Positions 36,501-50,500 of a stretch of DNA of 64,000 bases are shown here, piece by piece. Source of the DNA: Syngnathus acus. Lineage: Eukaryota > Chordata > Actinopteri > Syngnathiformes > Syngnathidae. The translations under genes were made by a program, and so were the position numbers. The DNA is taken from NCBI RefSeq assembly GCF_901709675.1, contig NC_051089.1, positions 19,240,008 through 19,304,007 on the forward strand, read 5' to 3'. The notes under the pieces are model-generated. The model was not told the origin of the DNA. It made no database searches and worked only from the letters and a program-made list of their open reading frames with translations. Within the stretch, counting starts at the first letter, position 1; the number at the start of each line of letters is the position of its first letter.

Positions 36501-39500
36501 ATACGCCACAAGCGCTTTACAATGCCTCACATTCACACACATCCATAAACCAATGGGAGGCTGCTGCCATGCAAGGTGCTGCCAGGTACACACTGGGAGC
36601 AAATTGGGGTTCATTGTCTTGCTCAATTCGACATGGTCACCAGGGTTGACGATAGATCCCACAACTTTAGAGTTGATTAAAAGTTTAAAGTTAAAGTCCC
36701 AATGATTGTCACACACACATCTGGGTGTGGTGAAATTTGTCCTCTGCATTTAACCCATCCCCATTTGATTTTAATCCATCCCCTGGGGGAGAGGGGAGCA
36801 GTGAGCAGCAGCGGTGCCGCGCTCGGGAATCATTTGGTGATCTAACCCCCCAATTCCAACCCTTAATGCTGAGTGCCAAGCAGGGAGGCAATGGGTCCCA
36901 TTTTTATAGTCTTTGGTATGACCCGGCCGGGGTTTGAACCCACAACCTTCCAGTCTCAGGGCGGACACTCTACCACTGAGCCACGCCACACAGAGCTCCG
37001 TGTAAACACTGAATCTCATTGACTAGAGGCAAGCGTTTAGTTGAGTTTATTTTGTTTTTTTATTTTGTTTATCCTGATAGTGATTCATAGCCATTCTTTT
37101 CACCACATTTTTTTTCCTTATGATGTGCAATTCCCATGTAAATTAATAAATGTTTATATCATAAAGCTGCATTGAGTAAAACAACTTTGCATTGCTTTGC
37201 ATTTCATAAACAGCCCCTTTCATTAATTACTGTATATTCTTGGCAATACAATAAAATCCCACTGATTCAAAATCTGTGGATAATTATAAACCTATTCAAA
37301 CTAACCATTATATGGGCATTATTTCAGGTTTGTGATGTCGACTTCAGTGATCTCAAGGCTTGTGTGAAGCCCGTGCTTCCCCTGCAGTGTGAGCTCAAAG
37401 GATGTGAAATTAACGAGCAAGCTGTGACAGAGCTGTTGGAGGCAACCCAGCACAAGGTCCCTCTAATAGAACTTCAGATTGTCTATGAAGAGTCGGGAGA
37501 GTACGACCAGACCGCCTTGGGCATTGAGCATCTCAGGTATGACTTTATCCCAATTACTGTGTTGAACCATGTGTGAATCCCTATAATGTTGCGTAAAAAA
37601 TAGAAAAGCAACATTTCAGTAATGGTCAGTTATCGAGCACGTCCTTATTGATTTGATAGGAACCTACAAACACTGGCAAATTGCCTGTGAAATTGTGTAT
37701 TTTCTTAGCAGATCAGTTTTTGCACTGGTTGTTTGTGTACATAACACAAAAATGAGCTGCTCCTGTATTTTGGTGTTTGTGAATGCAGCATTGGCTTTGC
37801 ACCACTCTAAATATTATCTTTCATCATTGAAATTTGTCACTAATGTAAATTGGAATACAAGTCGATACAATGCCTCATGATATTTAACGTATTTTTCGGA
37901 CTAAAACTCGCTCCGGAGTACAAGTCGCATCAGCCATAAAATGCACGATAAAGGGGAAAAAAACACGTCGCACCAGAGTTTAAGACGCATTTTGACGTAA
38001 CATTAACAGTTATTCAAATAACTAACATAAATAACACGTTTATCAAACCATCTGTGTCACTCCAAATCATTAAATCCATTGATCGAATTCTTCGTCCTTT
38101 CTGTAAACAACGCTGCGTGTGCGGCGCGCCGCTGACGTCGGACTCGTCGTCAGTTGCAGTTCAAATTATTCCACAGGCCCATATAACGATATATAAACTG
38201 TATATCAAATGACAATAATATAAACAACAATTTTATCGAACCATCCGTGTCACTCCAAATCATTAAATCCATCGGAATCTTCGTCTTGTGTCACTTAAAA
38301 AAACAACAACACACAGCTGTTGACTCCGGAACTACGTGCGCCGCTGACGTCAGACTAGATATATCAAATAAATGTTATATAAACCAGTGATCCCCAACCT
38401 TTTTTGCGCCACGGACCGGTTACGTGTCAGAAATATTTTCGCGGACCGGCCTTTATATAAATAAATAATAGATTTATATAACTAAATAATACATTTACCG
38501 TTTTTTTCCGTGTATAATACGCAAAATTTAACTAATTTATTGTCCTAAAATCTGGGGTGCGCATTATACATGGGTACAATTTTTTTTAAATTTTTAATTT
38601 TTTATTTTTTATTTTTTTAAGAAAATCATGGTACTGGTACGAGTATTGATTTATGTATTGTTCTCTTCTTGTCATGTTGTGAAAGAATGTGGGTTGAATA
38701 AATACCGAAAGAACAATAGTGTGTTTGTACTGTGCTCTGGTCATTTCGTCAAAGAAGGGATAATAGTCCTCTTCTCTTCTTGACTGACAATGAATGTGAT
38801 AGTTTAATACAATCAGCAAATAACAAAATGCGTATTACAGGTAATATTTTATTTCACAACACTTTGCCTTGTTCCTTTCGTCTCTGCTGTTCACTTCAAA
38901 CACGCTCCATACGAACGCAATGCTCTCGTATCAGACGCTTGCTCGATCACCTGCTCGTTTGCTGTCACAATGTACCCTACACAAATCCGAAACATTTGTT
39001 GCGGCTCCGAGTCACGACGAGGGGCAAGTTTTGGTTTCCAAGGGTGTTTTTATTCCTCTTCAACGTCTCTCCCATACAGAGCCGCCTTTTTCACATGTCC
39101 GCACGTCACTTTCCTCTCTTTTCATCTGATCGCGGTGGTGCCTTTACGGGCAGTCGGAGAAATCAACGCCAACAAAAAAAATACATCCAGCCTAGTTAAG
39201 ACCATACCAAAGACTATAAAAATGGGACCCATTGCCTCCCTGCGTGTGTGACGATCATTGGGACTTAAAAAAAAAAAGAAAAAAAAAAAAAGATTAAAAA
39301 AAAAAAAAAATTGGGTGCGTATTATACATGGGTACAGGCTTTTTTCCAGCATCAACATGCCATTGTTAGGGTGCGTATTATACATGGGGGCGTATTATAC
39401 ACGGAAAAAAACGGTATATAAATAAATAATACATTTATAATAAATATATGAATACGATGAAACAAAATGATATGACTGGCATAAAAACAAGTATAAACGA

Positions 39501-42500
39501 CATTAAAATAAAACTCACCATTACATTGAATTAGTGGGAGCACTGAGCTTGTGTCTCCCATCTAGGCGTAATCGGAGACAATGACACCCGAAGTGGTTAA
39601 GGTTTGTCTTTTAATGCAGGATGCTTGGTCTCCATGTGCCGAAGCAGTTTTGAGGGCTTCATTGCCTCGTTAGCTAGCCTGTCGCCACATATTATGCAGA
39701 GTGGGCTTGGCGCGTCATAGTCTTTTAAATGCAGCTTTCCTTTTCTTAGAAGTCGTAGCCTCTTCTTCTTCCGTCTCCTCATTGGGCTTTTTTCCCTTTC
39801 CGAAGAAGCTTTCCAAACATCTCTGTTTCTTGCTCATTTTTGCTTGCTTCGCGGGCTCAACTGAGGTGACATGTCACGTGACCGAGACGAGCGTCTTGAC
39901 CTGAACCGACGGATGTAATTGGGAGAGAATCGCCAGTTTTTTTATATTTTTCAAAATAAATACTTACTCATTTTTGCTTGCTTCGCGGGCTCAACTGAGG
40001 TGACATGTCACGTGACCGAGACGAGCGTCTTGACCTGAACCGACGGATGTAATTGGGAGAGAATCGCCAATTTTTTTATATTTTTCAAAATAAATACTTA
40101 CTCATTTTTGCTAGCTTTGCGGGCTCGACTGGGGAAACATGTCACGTGACCGGGACGAGCGTCTTGACCTGAATTAATTGATCGTCGATTAAAAATTTTT
40201 TTTTTTTTTTCTGTGTGGCTTGGCGGCCCGGTACCAAGTGACCCACGGACCGGTACCGGTCCGCGGCCCGGTGGTTGGGGACCACTGATATAAACAACAA
40301 TTTTATCGAACCATCCGTGTCACTCCAAATCATTAAATCCATCGGAATCTTCGTCTTGTGTCAAAAAAACACAGCTGTTGACTCCAGAACTACGTGCACC
40401 GCTGACGTCAGACTACTGTAATTTTCGGACTATAAGCCGCACCGGACTATAAGCCGCACCAGCTAAAATCCGGGGATATTTTAGTTTTTTTCTTATATAA
40501 GCCGCACCGGACTATAAGCCGCACGTGCACATGAGTTTTTTACAAAGAAAGACAGTACACAGAAAGCCTTTTTAAAGTTTTAATAACATACTTTCACATG
40601 TCTTTCTAAACATTGCCTGTGACGCAGCAGTAGTAACGCAGCAACACGGAAGTGTGCACGCGAGTTATTAACAAAGAAAGACTGGACACAGAAAGCTTTT
40701 TTAAAGTTTTAATAACATACCTCAACATTTCATTCCAAACACTGCCTGTGACGCGGCAGTAATACCGCAGCAACACGGAAGTAACACAGCACTAATAGCG
40801 TTTGATTAAATAAAACATATCGGTAAAAGTCACTGAGACGCGGCGGTAACACAGCAGCAACACTGTAGCACAGCACTAACAGGGCTGATTAAAAAAGCAT
40901 ACAAGTAAAAGCAAAAAAAAAAGCTTCATCGTCTTCATCTTCCTCCTGTGCATTGAAACCATCCTAGTCTTCCGATTGGAATAGCGTTAGTTATCCTTTG
41001 CCACACACTTTCTCAGTATCTCTTTCGTCGTCGGTTTTATGCATTTCTTCTAGCATTTTCCATGATGAGGGTCTGTTCATGCTAATTTTATTCATGCACG
41101 AAGCACTAAATTACATTAAATTAGCGAGCGACACGTATAGCTCCAGAGTAGACGGGACCACGAAATAAAGAAAAGGGTGACGATGCAACACAATGTCATC
41201 AACATCGACTGCCTTTATCTTAAAAGCGGCATCATATGCATTTCTTTTGTCCCCCATAATGACGGTTTGTGTATAAAAGCTTCCTTTCAGTAATGTCCGT
41301 CTTGATCTCGTTCTGTCTCTTCTTTGTGTGAATTATACGGCACTATTTGCCTGGCAGATGGACATGCGATCAACACACCACTTTTCTCCCCAGTGACCGT
41401 GTCCATATATCCCTCCGCCCAGCAAAGCGGTGCCGCACAACAGCGGTCCACAACCTTTTTACGAGTGTATAAAAGTGATCAAGTCACCACAAAAACCATG
41501 GAAAAAATCCTAAATAAGCCCGCCATAATGACGGTTTGTGTATAAAAGCTTCCTTTCAGTAATGTCCGTCTTGATCTCGTTCTGTCTCTTCTTTGTGTGA
41601 ATTATACAGCACTATTTGCCTGGCGGATGGACATGCGATCAACACACCACTTTTCTCCCCAGTGACCGTGTCCATATATCCCTCCGCCCACCAAAGCAGT
41701 GCCGCACAACAGCGGTCCACAGCCTTTTTACGAGTGTATAAAAGTGATCAAGTCATCACAAAAATCACGGAAAAAATCCTATATAAGCCGCACTGGGCTA
41801 TAAGCCGCAGGGTTCAAAATTTTGGAAAAAAGTCGCGGCTTATAGTCCGAAATTTATGGTAGATATATCAAATAAATGTAATATAAACAACAATTTTGAC
41901 GAACCATCCGAGTCACTCCAAATCATTAAATCCGTTGGAATCTTCATCCGCTGTGTCACTTAAAAACAAAAAAAAACAAAAAAAAAACACAGCTGTTGAC
42001 TCCGGAACTACGTGCGCCGCTGACGTCAGCCTCGTCGTCAGTTGCGGCTCCAATTATTCCACAGGTCTACGTATATAACTATATTGTAGCGTTACCAAAG
42101 TACCAGGCAAGACGTGGGTTTGGTAACCGGCTCTTTCTTTCACAAAACAAGAGCTCAACATATGAGTGTGTGCTCGAAGCAAGTGCCCTGGATCGCTCCC
42201 CCCCCACACACACACACACCCTGCTGCCTTCACGGCCTTGCGAGACAATCGGAAACTACTGAAGTCTAACAACATAGACGTTGCTACTCTAAATAAACTA
42301 TATATCAAATAACTATAACATAAATAACAAGTTTATCGAACCATCTGTCACTCCAAATCATAAAATCTGCTGACTCCGAAAGTCAGTGAATGGAACTCAT
42401 TGTCAGTGAAGCTCCAATTATTCCACAGCCATAGTGCGCCCTCATGCGGTTTAAAGTGAAAATAACAAAGATTTTGTTCGACAACCGAAGCAAAAAAGTC

Positions 42501-44540
42501 TCGAATTTTTTGTTCGAATTCCGATTTGTTCGATAACCGGGACATTCGAAAACCGAGGTTTGACTGCATGTGTTTTTCTTTCTGAGCTTGTTAAGGTTTA
42601 CTATGGGTGATTTGAATGTGTCTGGTCACATATCCCTCCGCCCAGCAAAGCGGTGTTGCACAACAGCGGTCCACAGCCTTTTTACGAGTGCATAAGTGTA
42701 TTAGTCATCACAAAAATCACGAAAAATCCATAGATCCATTGTCGCACCGGACAACAAGCCGCAGGGTTCAAAGCGTGTGCAAAAAGTAATGGCTTATAGT
42801 CCGGGAATTACGGTATTCTGATTGTTTCAGATACCGGAATTCTGACTAACACAAATTATTGACTACCGTAATTTTCGGACTATAAGTCGCACCGGAGTAT
42901 AGGTCGCACCAGCCATAAAATGCCCAAAAAAGTGAAAAAAAACATATATAAGTCGCTCCGGAGTATAAGTCGCATTTTGGGGGGCAATTTATTCGACAAA
43001 ATCCAACACCAAGAACAGTCATGAACGAGCAACAACAGGCTAAACGATAGGTATGCTAACGTGACATAAACACAAACTAAGAGCTGAGAACGGCCCTGAC
43101 GTAAAATTCAGAGTTATTCAAAAAACTATTACATAAATAACACGTTAATAAAACCATCTGTGTCACTCCAATTCATTAAATCCATCAATCGTCCTTTGTC
43201 AACAATGCGTGCGCGCCGCTGACGGCTCTTGCACTTCAAAATATTCCACAGGCCCATATAACGATATATAAATTATATATCAAATAACTATTATATAAGC
43301 AATAATGTTATCAAACCATCTGTGCACTCTAAATCATTAAATCCATCGATCAAATTCCTCGTCCTTTGTCAACAACGCCGCGCGTGCGTGCGCCCTGACG
43401 TCAGCCTCGTCGTTATTCCACAGATCTACTATATAACTATATTGTAGCGTTAACAAAGTTCAAGGAAAGACGTGGGTTTGGTAAACGGCTCTTTATTTAA
43501 CAAAACAAACTTACAGGCGTGTGGCGGCGTGGACTTCCAGCCACGGAAATGGAAGAGAGCTCCATAGACGATAGGTATGCTAACGTGACATAAACACAAA
43601 CTAAGAGCTGAGAACGGCCCTGACGTAAAATTCAGAGTTATTCAAAAAACTATTACATAAATAACACGTTAATAAAACCATCTGTGTCACTCCAATTCAT
43701 TAAATCCATCAATCGTCCTTTGTCAACAATGCGTGCGCGCCGCTGACGGTTCTTGCACTTCAAAATATTCCACAGGCGCATATAACGATATATAAATTAT
43801 ATATCAAATAACTACCGTTTTTTTCCGTGTATAATGCGCAAAATTTAACTAATTTATTGTCCTAAAATCTGGGGTGCGCATTATACATGGGTACAATTTT
43901 TTTTTAATTTTTATTTTTTAAAAATTTTTTTTTTTTTTTTTTTTTTTAAGAAAATCATGGTACAACAAAACCAACAACAGGACTGACCGACAATAGTGTG
44001 TTTGTACTGTGCTCTGGTCATTTCGTCAAAGAAGGGATAATAGTCCTCTTCTCTTCTTGACTGACAATGAATGTGATAGTTTAATACAATCAGCAAATAA
44101 CAAAATGCGTATTACAGGTAATATTTTATTTCACAACACTTTGCCTTGTTCCTTTCATCTCTGCTGTTCACTTCAAACACGCTCCATACGAACGCAATGC
44201 TCTCGTATCAGACGCTTGCTCGATCACCTGCTCGTTTGCTGTCACAATGTACCCTACACAAATCCGAAACATTTGTTGCGGCTCCGAGTCACGACGAGGG
44301 GCAAGTTTTGGTTTCCAAGGGTGTTTTTATTCCTCTTCAACGTCTCTCCCATACAGAGCCGCCTTTTTCACATGTCCGCACGTCACTTTCCTCTCTTTTC
44401 ATCTGATCGCGGTGGTGCCTTTACGGGCAGTCGGAGAAATCAACGCCAACAAAAAAAAATACATCCAGCCTAGTTAAGACCATACCAAAGACTATAAAAA
44501 TGGGACCCATTGCCTCCCTGCGTGTGTGACGATCATTGGG

Positions 44541-44572
<32 letters not shown>

Positions 44573-47500
44573 CGTATTATACATGGGTACAGGCTTTTTT
44601 CCAGCATCAACATGCCATTTTTAGGGTGCGTATTATACATGGGGGCGCATTATACACGGAAAAAAACGGTATTATATAAGCAATAATGTTATCAAACCAT
44701 CTGTGCACTCTAAATCATTAAATCCATCGATCAAATTCCTCGTTCTTTGTCAACAACGCCGCGCGTGCGTGCGCCCTGACGTCAGCCTCGTCGTTATTCC
44801 ACAGATCTACTATATAACTATATTGTAGCGTTAACAAAGTTCAAGGAAAGACGTGGGTTTGGTAAACGGCTCTTTATTTAACAAAACAAACTTCCAGGCG
44901 TGTGGCGGCGTGGACTTCCAGCCACGGAAATGGAAGAGAGCTCCATAGAATAGGACCGGGCGTGCGTAAAAGCCATGACCGAGCCCCATCCACCGTCCCC
45001 GGACAGCCACCTGGCCGAGCGCCGGCCCTCGACTTCCATCCACGGAGGTGAAAGACAGCTCGGTAGAGTAGGACCGGGCGTGCGTAAAAGCATTGTCCGA
45101 GCCCCATCCACCGTCCCTGGACAGCCACCGAGCGCCGGCCCCCGACTTCAATCCACGGAAGTGAAAGAGAGCTCCGTCGAGTCAATCTTTGTCCTTCATG
45201 TAAACAACGCCGCGTCGCGCTGCTGACGACGTCGCGCTGCTGACCGCGACGTCGCGCTGCTGACGTCACTTGAAATTCAAATTACAGTAATCCCTTGCTA
45301 CATTGCGGTTCGTTTATCGCGGTTTCATTTTTTTTTTTTTTTTTGAAAAATTTTGAAAAAAAAACACAAGTCGCTCCTGAGTATAAGTCGCCCCCCCACC
45401 CAAACTATGAAAAAAAACGCGACTTATAGTCTGAAAATTACGGTACATGTAAACTTAGTCAATGAGACGATTCAAAGGGCTTCACAGAAAACAAATAACT
45501 GTAAGCAGCATGTAAAACAATAAGCATTTAAATCAGAATAGAATACCAAAAGATAAAACAATGATTAACGCACAAATAAAACAAAGGAAACGGCAATGAA
45601 AACAACACTGCAGGAGAAACAACAACAAAAAAACAAGAAAACGACAACGTTTTTAAATGGGACTTGAAAATGACTAGAATTGGGGCACATTCAAGACAAT
45701 CAAGACGTTTTGTGTGAAGCATTCTGGCTAGACTTTAGAAATTTAGAAGTTTAGGAATGCTCAAAAAACACTGGTTTGGAATTTTCCACATGTGAACAGG
45801 TTAATATGAAACAGATTAGTGTCATGATTGCATATAAAAGGAGCATCCTGAAAAGGCTCACTTGCTCACACGCAAGGATGGGATTTACCTGTTTGTGAAC
45901 AATTTCATGAGTAAATAGTCCACCACTTTAACATTTTCTCTGGATACAATTTCAATGGTTTCAGGGATTTTATCATCTGTTGTGATGTGATGTGATGTGG
46001 TGTTGTGTGTTGCTTTTACATACTAGCCTCTGTATTTTTAGATTCTTCTATAAGCGTGTGTGGAGACTGTGGGATGAAGAAGATGAGGATGATGACTTTG
46101 ACTACTTTGTCCGTTGTGTCGAGCCTCGGCTTAGACTGTAAGTACACTGTGTCATGTTATTGATACAATATGTATTAAAAGTCATAATTATATTCAATGT
46201 GTCTCTTACCGCAGGCACTATGACATATTAGAGGAAAGAGTCCCAGCAGGTCTTGTGAAAGAATACAAGCTCATATTAGAAAAGTGTACCCAGTGCTTTC
46301 AGCAGTTTTCAATGCTACGCAGCCATCTGAGCAGTGACTCTGACTCAGAACTAGATAATGTATCCATGGTGGAGGGCCTGAAGCTCTGCGAACAGCTGGA
46401 AATATTCAAACGGAAGTTGTACTTCATTGAGAACCCACTGTTACGGTAAGTGAAATGGTTCTCTTTATGTTTACCAATTAGCCGCTATATCCACTTTTAA
46501 CCCACAAACTCTTTAAACTCCAGATATGTGCTGGGCTACAAAGGTAATCCTCGACATCAATTCATACAAAGTCGTGGGCTGAGAGAGTCAGGAATCAAGG
46601 TTGCACATGTGGTCACATCCTCCTGCACCACAAATCAGCTCCAGTCCCTCCTAAATGACAGGCTTCTACAACACTTTTCCTCTGTGGGCACTGAGGTTCA
46701 GGTATCCACATTGCAATCACAGTATTATTTTAATGTTCGAGTTGACTAATCCTCAAAACTATGCCAATGCATGATGGTGTCTTTAGGCCAGGGTTGGGCA
46801 AACATTTTGACGTGCGGGCCGAATTGGGTTCTAAATTTTGACTGGGGGGCTGAACCAAGAGCAGATGGATGTAGTGTTTGTGTGAAGTAATATAAACGAC
46901 ATGTAAAGGTCATTGCATAAAAGGTTTTGGGCTTTAGTAGGTAGTAAAGCATGGATGTTCAAAAAAGCTTTTTGAAAACAAATGAAATTTATTAGCAGCA
47001 TTAAAAAAAATATTACACCAAAAAACTACTATCATTGATTCTCATTAAATACGACACTGTTAATATGAATAACAGTTTCCATCACTTCAGCGCCTGCAGG
47101 TCAGATTTATGAAAGATGTTTATCTAATGAGGCGAAATCACATCAAACGGCAAACATTCTTCAAGAGTTTTTCAAGAGTTTTTATTCGCCATGTTTGAGC
47201 GTGCCAAACAAGGAATTTGACTTCGGTACATCACAGCCTCTGTTCAACATAGGTGACTAACAACACTCAGGACATGTGAAAAATGACAAATATTCTCAAA
47301 CATCCCCTGATCTTAAATTCCCAGGAGGGCAAGGAAAAACTCAAAACTCCAACTAGGGGAAATGAGAAACCTTGAGAAGAGACCACAGATGGGAGGGTCC
47401 CTCTTCCAGGATGACCAGGCTGCAATGGATGCAGAGAGGACACAAAGTACAAACAGTGTAGACAAATTCAAAAAAGGTGTGGAGAGCAGGATGTTATTGC

Positions 47501-50500
47501 ACAGCAACACATTCATTTTATCAGGTGGCATGCATGTTGTAAAGTCTGACAGCAGAGGGAATGAAGGACCTGCGGAACCGTTCTTTCCTACACCGAGGGT
47601 GCAAAAGTCTGCCGCTAAAGGAGCTGCTCAGGGACCGCACAATCTCATGGAGGGGGTGAGAGGTGTTGTCCATGATGGATTTAAGCTTAATCAACGTCCT
47701 CCTCTCACCCACAACCTCATTGGAGTCCAGGGGACAGCCCAGGACAGAGCTCGCTCTTCTGACCATCTTATTCAGTCTCCCCCTGTCCCGATCAGTACTG
47801 CCCCCATCCCAGCAGACCACAGCGTAGAGGATGGCTGAGGCCACCACAGAGTCATAGAAGGTCCGGAGGAGAGCCCTGCACACACCGAAGGACCTCAGTC
47901 TCCTCAGCAGGTGGAGGCGACTCTGGCCCTTTTTGTACAGGGCGTGGGTGTGATCAGTCCAGTCCAGTTTGTTGTGAAGGCGAACACCCAGGAATTTATA
48001 GTTCTCCACTACCTCAATGTCCGATCCCTGGATGTTCACCGGAGTGAAGATGGGTGCTGTCCTCCCGAAGCTCACAATCAACTCCTTCGTCTTGCTGGTG
48101 TTCAGCTGAAGCTGGTTGAGCTCACACCAGCTGACAAAGTCCTTGATGACCGTCCTATATTCCAGATCGTTCCCCTCCGAGACATATCCAACAATGGCCG
48201 TGTCGTCGGAGAACTTCTGGATGTGGCAGTGAGCAGTGTCGTGGGTAAAGTCTGAAGTGAACAGGGTGAAAAGGAAAGAAGAGAGCACCGTACCCTGGGG
48301 GACACCTGTGCTGCAGCGCACCACGTCGGACACACAGAGATGTAACCTCACATACTGCGGCCGGTCGGTGAGGAAGTCCGATGTCCATGCAGCCAGGCGC
48401 TGGTCCACACCCGCCTTCTCCATCTTCACCCTAAGCAGTGACGGCTGGATGGTGTTAAAAGCGCTGGAGAAATCGAAGAACATGATACTCCCAGTGCTCC
48501 TGTTGTCCTCCAGGTGAAGCAGTGTTCTGTGCAGTAAATGAATCACTGCATTGTCCAACGCAACACCAGGCCGGTAAGCAAACTGCAGGGGGTCCAGCTG
48601 CGCTCCCACTAGTGAATGCAGGTGACCCAGGATGATCCTCTCCATAGTCTTCATCAGGTGAGAAGTCAAGGCAATAGGCCTGAAATGGTTAGGCTCCTTG
48701 GGGCGCGGCACCTTCGGTACTGGGACCACGCAGGAGGTCTTCCACAGTCCTGGGACCTTGTTCAGGCTCAGGTTGAACAGGTACCTGACCACACCACTCA
48801 GCTGGTCCGCACAGTCCTTGAGCAGTCTCGGCCAGATGCCGTCTGGGCCCGGGGCCTTCCCTGCCTTGATCTTTCTGAGGTGACTCCTCACCTGAAGATC
48901 TGTAAAGGAGAGGGGGACGTTGGAAGACCGGGGTGATGGAGTGGAGACAGAAGAGTGACCCCGGGGGGGTGAGAGGGGGTTGGTGAGCTGGTGGGGAGGC
49001 TGGAGTGTCGAAGGTGGCAGAATGGGGTGCAGAGCGAGGTGAAGGGGCAGGGGGGAGGCGGAATCAAATCTGTTGAAGAACAGATTGAGTTCATCCGCCC
49101 AGTCCTTGTCCCCATCAGCTGGTTTCCGATCAGCCCCTTTACCATGGCCCGAGATGGACTGCAGACCCCTCCAGACGTCCCTGGCGTTGTTAAGCCCCAT
49201 CTGCTTCTCCAGCCTCCTCCCGTAGTTCTCCTTCCCCTACCTGATCTTCAGCCGGAGGTCCTTCTGGATTCTACGGATCTCCACCACATCCCCCGAACCA
49301 AAGGCTCTCTTCTTCCCATTAAGCAGAGCCTTTATCTCGGACGACACCCAGGGTTTGTTATTGGGAAAACACCGGACCAACTTGGAGGGCACAGTGGTCT
49401 CCACACAGAAATGTATGTAGTCCATAACGTAGGGGGTCACGCTGTCAATGTCACTTCCATGGGGGCTACAGAGAGCTTCCCAGTCTGTACTCTCAAAGCA
49501 GTCTCTGAGCCTGGCAGTGGATTCCTCAGGCCACAACATCACAGACCTCCTCTCAGGTGGACGCCGTTTAACCACCGGGGTGTAGTCTGCGACCAGATGG
49601 ACAAGGTTGTGATCCGAGCGACCAAGTGGGGGGAGGGGGAAAGAGGTGTATGCATCCTTGACATTCGCATACAACAGGTCCAAAGTTCCATCGTTTCTGG
49701 TGGGGCAGTCAACATATTGCGTAAAGGCAGGGAGGGAAGAGGCCAGGGAAGCATGATTGAAGTCCCCGGAGATGAGGAGGAGAGATTGGGGGTGCTGGGT
49801 TTGAAGCCTAGAAACAATAGCGTGGATCCGGTTTGTAGCGGTAGCAGCGACAGCCGAGGGAGGGATGTACACAGTTATAGCAATAACATGTGAGAACTCC
49901 CTCGGGAGATAGTACGGTCGCATGCTAACCACCAACAGCTCCAAGTCACTGGAGCAGAGACGCTCCTTAACGCTGACGTGTCCAGGATGGCACCATCTAT
50001 CGTTCACAAACACAGTGAGTCCTCCACCTCTCCTCTTACCGCACTCCGTAGCACTCCTGTCAGCCCGCACCACTTGAAAACCGTCCAGGGAGAGGTGTGA
50101 GTCGGGCGAGAGATTGATCAGCCGTGTCTCCGTGAAGCACATGAGACTGCATTTGCGATATTCCCTCTGCGTCCTGGTTAGCGCCGTTAGCTCTTCCATT
50201 TTGCTTTGAAGAGATCTCACGTTTCCCATGATGACCGACGGCAAGCACGGTTTATACCGTCTCTTCCGCTGCCTGCACTTAACTCCGGCTCTGCATCCTC
50301 TTCTCCGCGGCTGTATCTCCTTGGGGATCTCCGGCCGCAACCCGCAGGGAAGGGGTGTGTAGCGCCAGGCTAACAGCTGATCGCGGGTGTAGACAACGGA
50401 GCCGAGTATGGATGGCTCACCCGACGCCACACCAAAAAGTTCCAAAATCAGTAGGGAACAAACTATGAATTAGGGATGCACCGAAATAAAAATTCTTGGC

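Larger units (their letters stand above)
38385..40287 (-). mobile_element. hAT transposon with 8-bp duplication ATATAAAC
   Basis: ATATAAAC at 38377-38384 and 40288-40295 flanks ends CAGTGATCCCCAACC and GGTTGGGGACCACTG. A transposase start lies on the minus strand from 39837. The element is inserted in a repeat unit of the composite MITE and itself carries a TA-flanked MITE. Confidence 0.92.
37888..42815. mobile_element. composite MITE of the tcggactataagtcgc family (outer shell)
   Basis: The left end is CGTATTTTTCGGACTAAAAC with tcgctccggagtacaagtcgc; the right end is GGCTTATAGTCCGGGAATTACGG followed by TA. The body contains repeated 170-bp segments (aaccatccgtgtcactccaaatc ... gctgacgtcag) at 38215-38384, 40288-40420 and 41880-42060. 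It carries the insertions listed at 38385-40287 and 40421-41862. Confidence 0.7.

Noticed and set aside
39122-39385. Transmembrane-like frame with poly-Phe
   Set aside because: Caused by poly-T/A runs inside a MITE.
44831-45269. Overlapping Arg/Gly-rich frames shared with 52410-52864 and 53006-53218
   Set aside because: Repeated MITE sequence read in several frames on both strands; no consistent coding frame or recognisable domain.
48991-49893. 300-codon open frame on the + strand
   Set aside because: Antisense shadow of LINE D, with no domain of its own.
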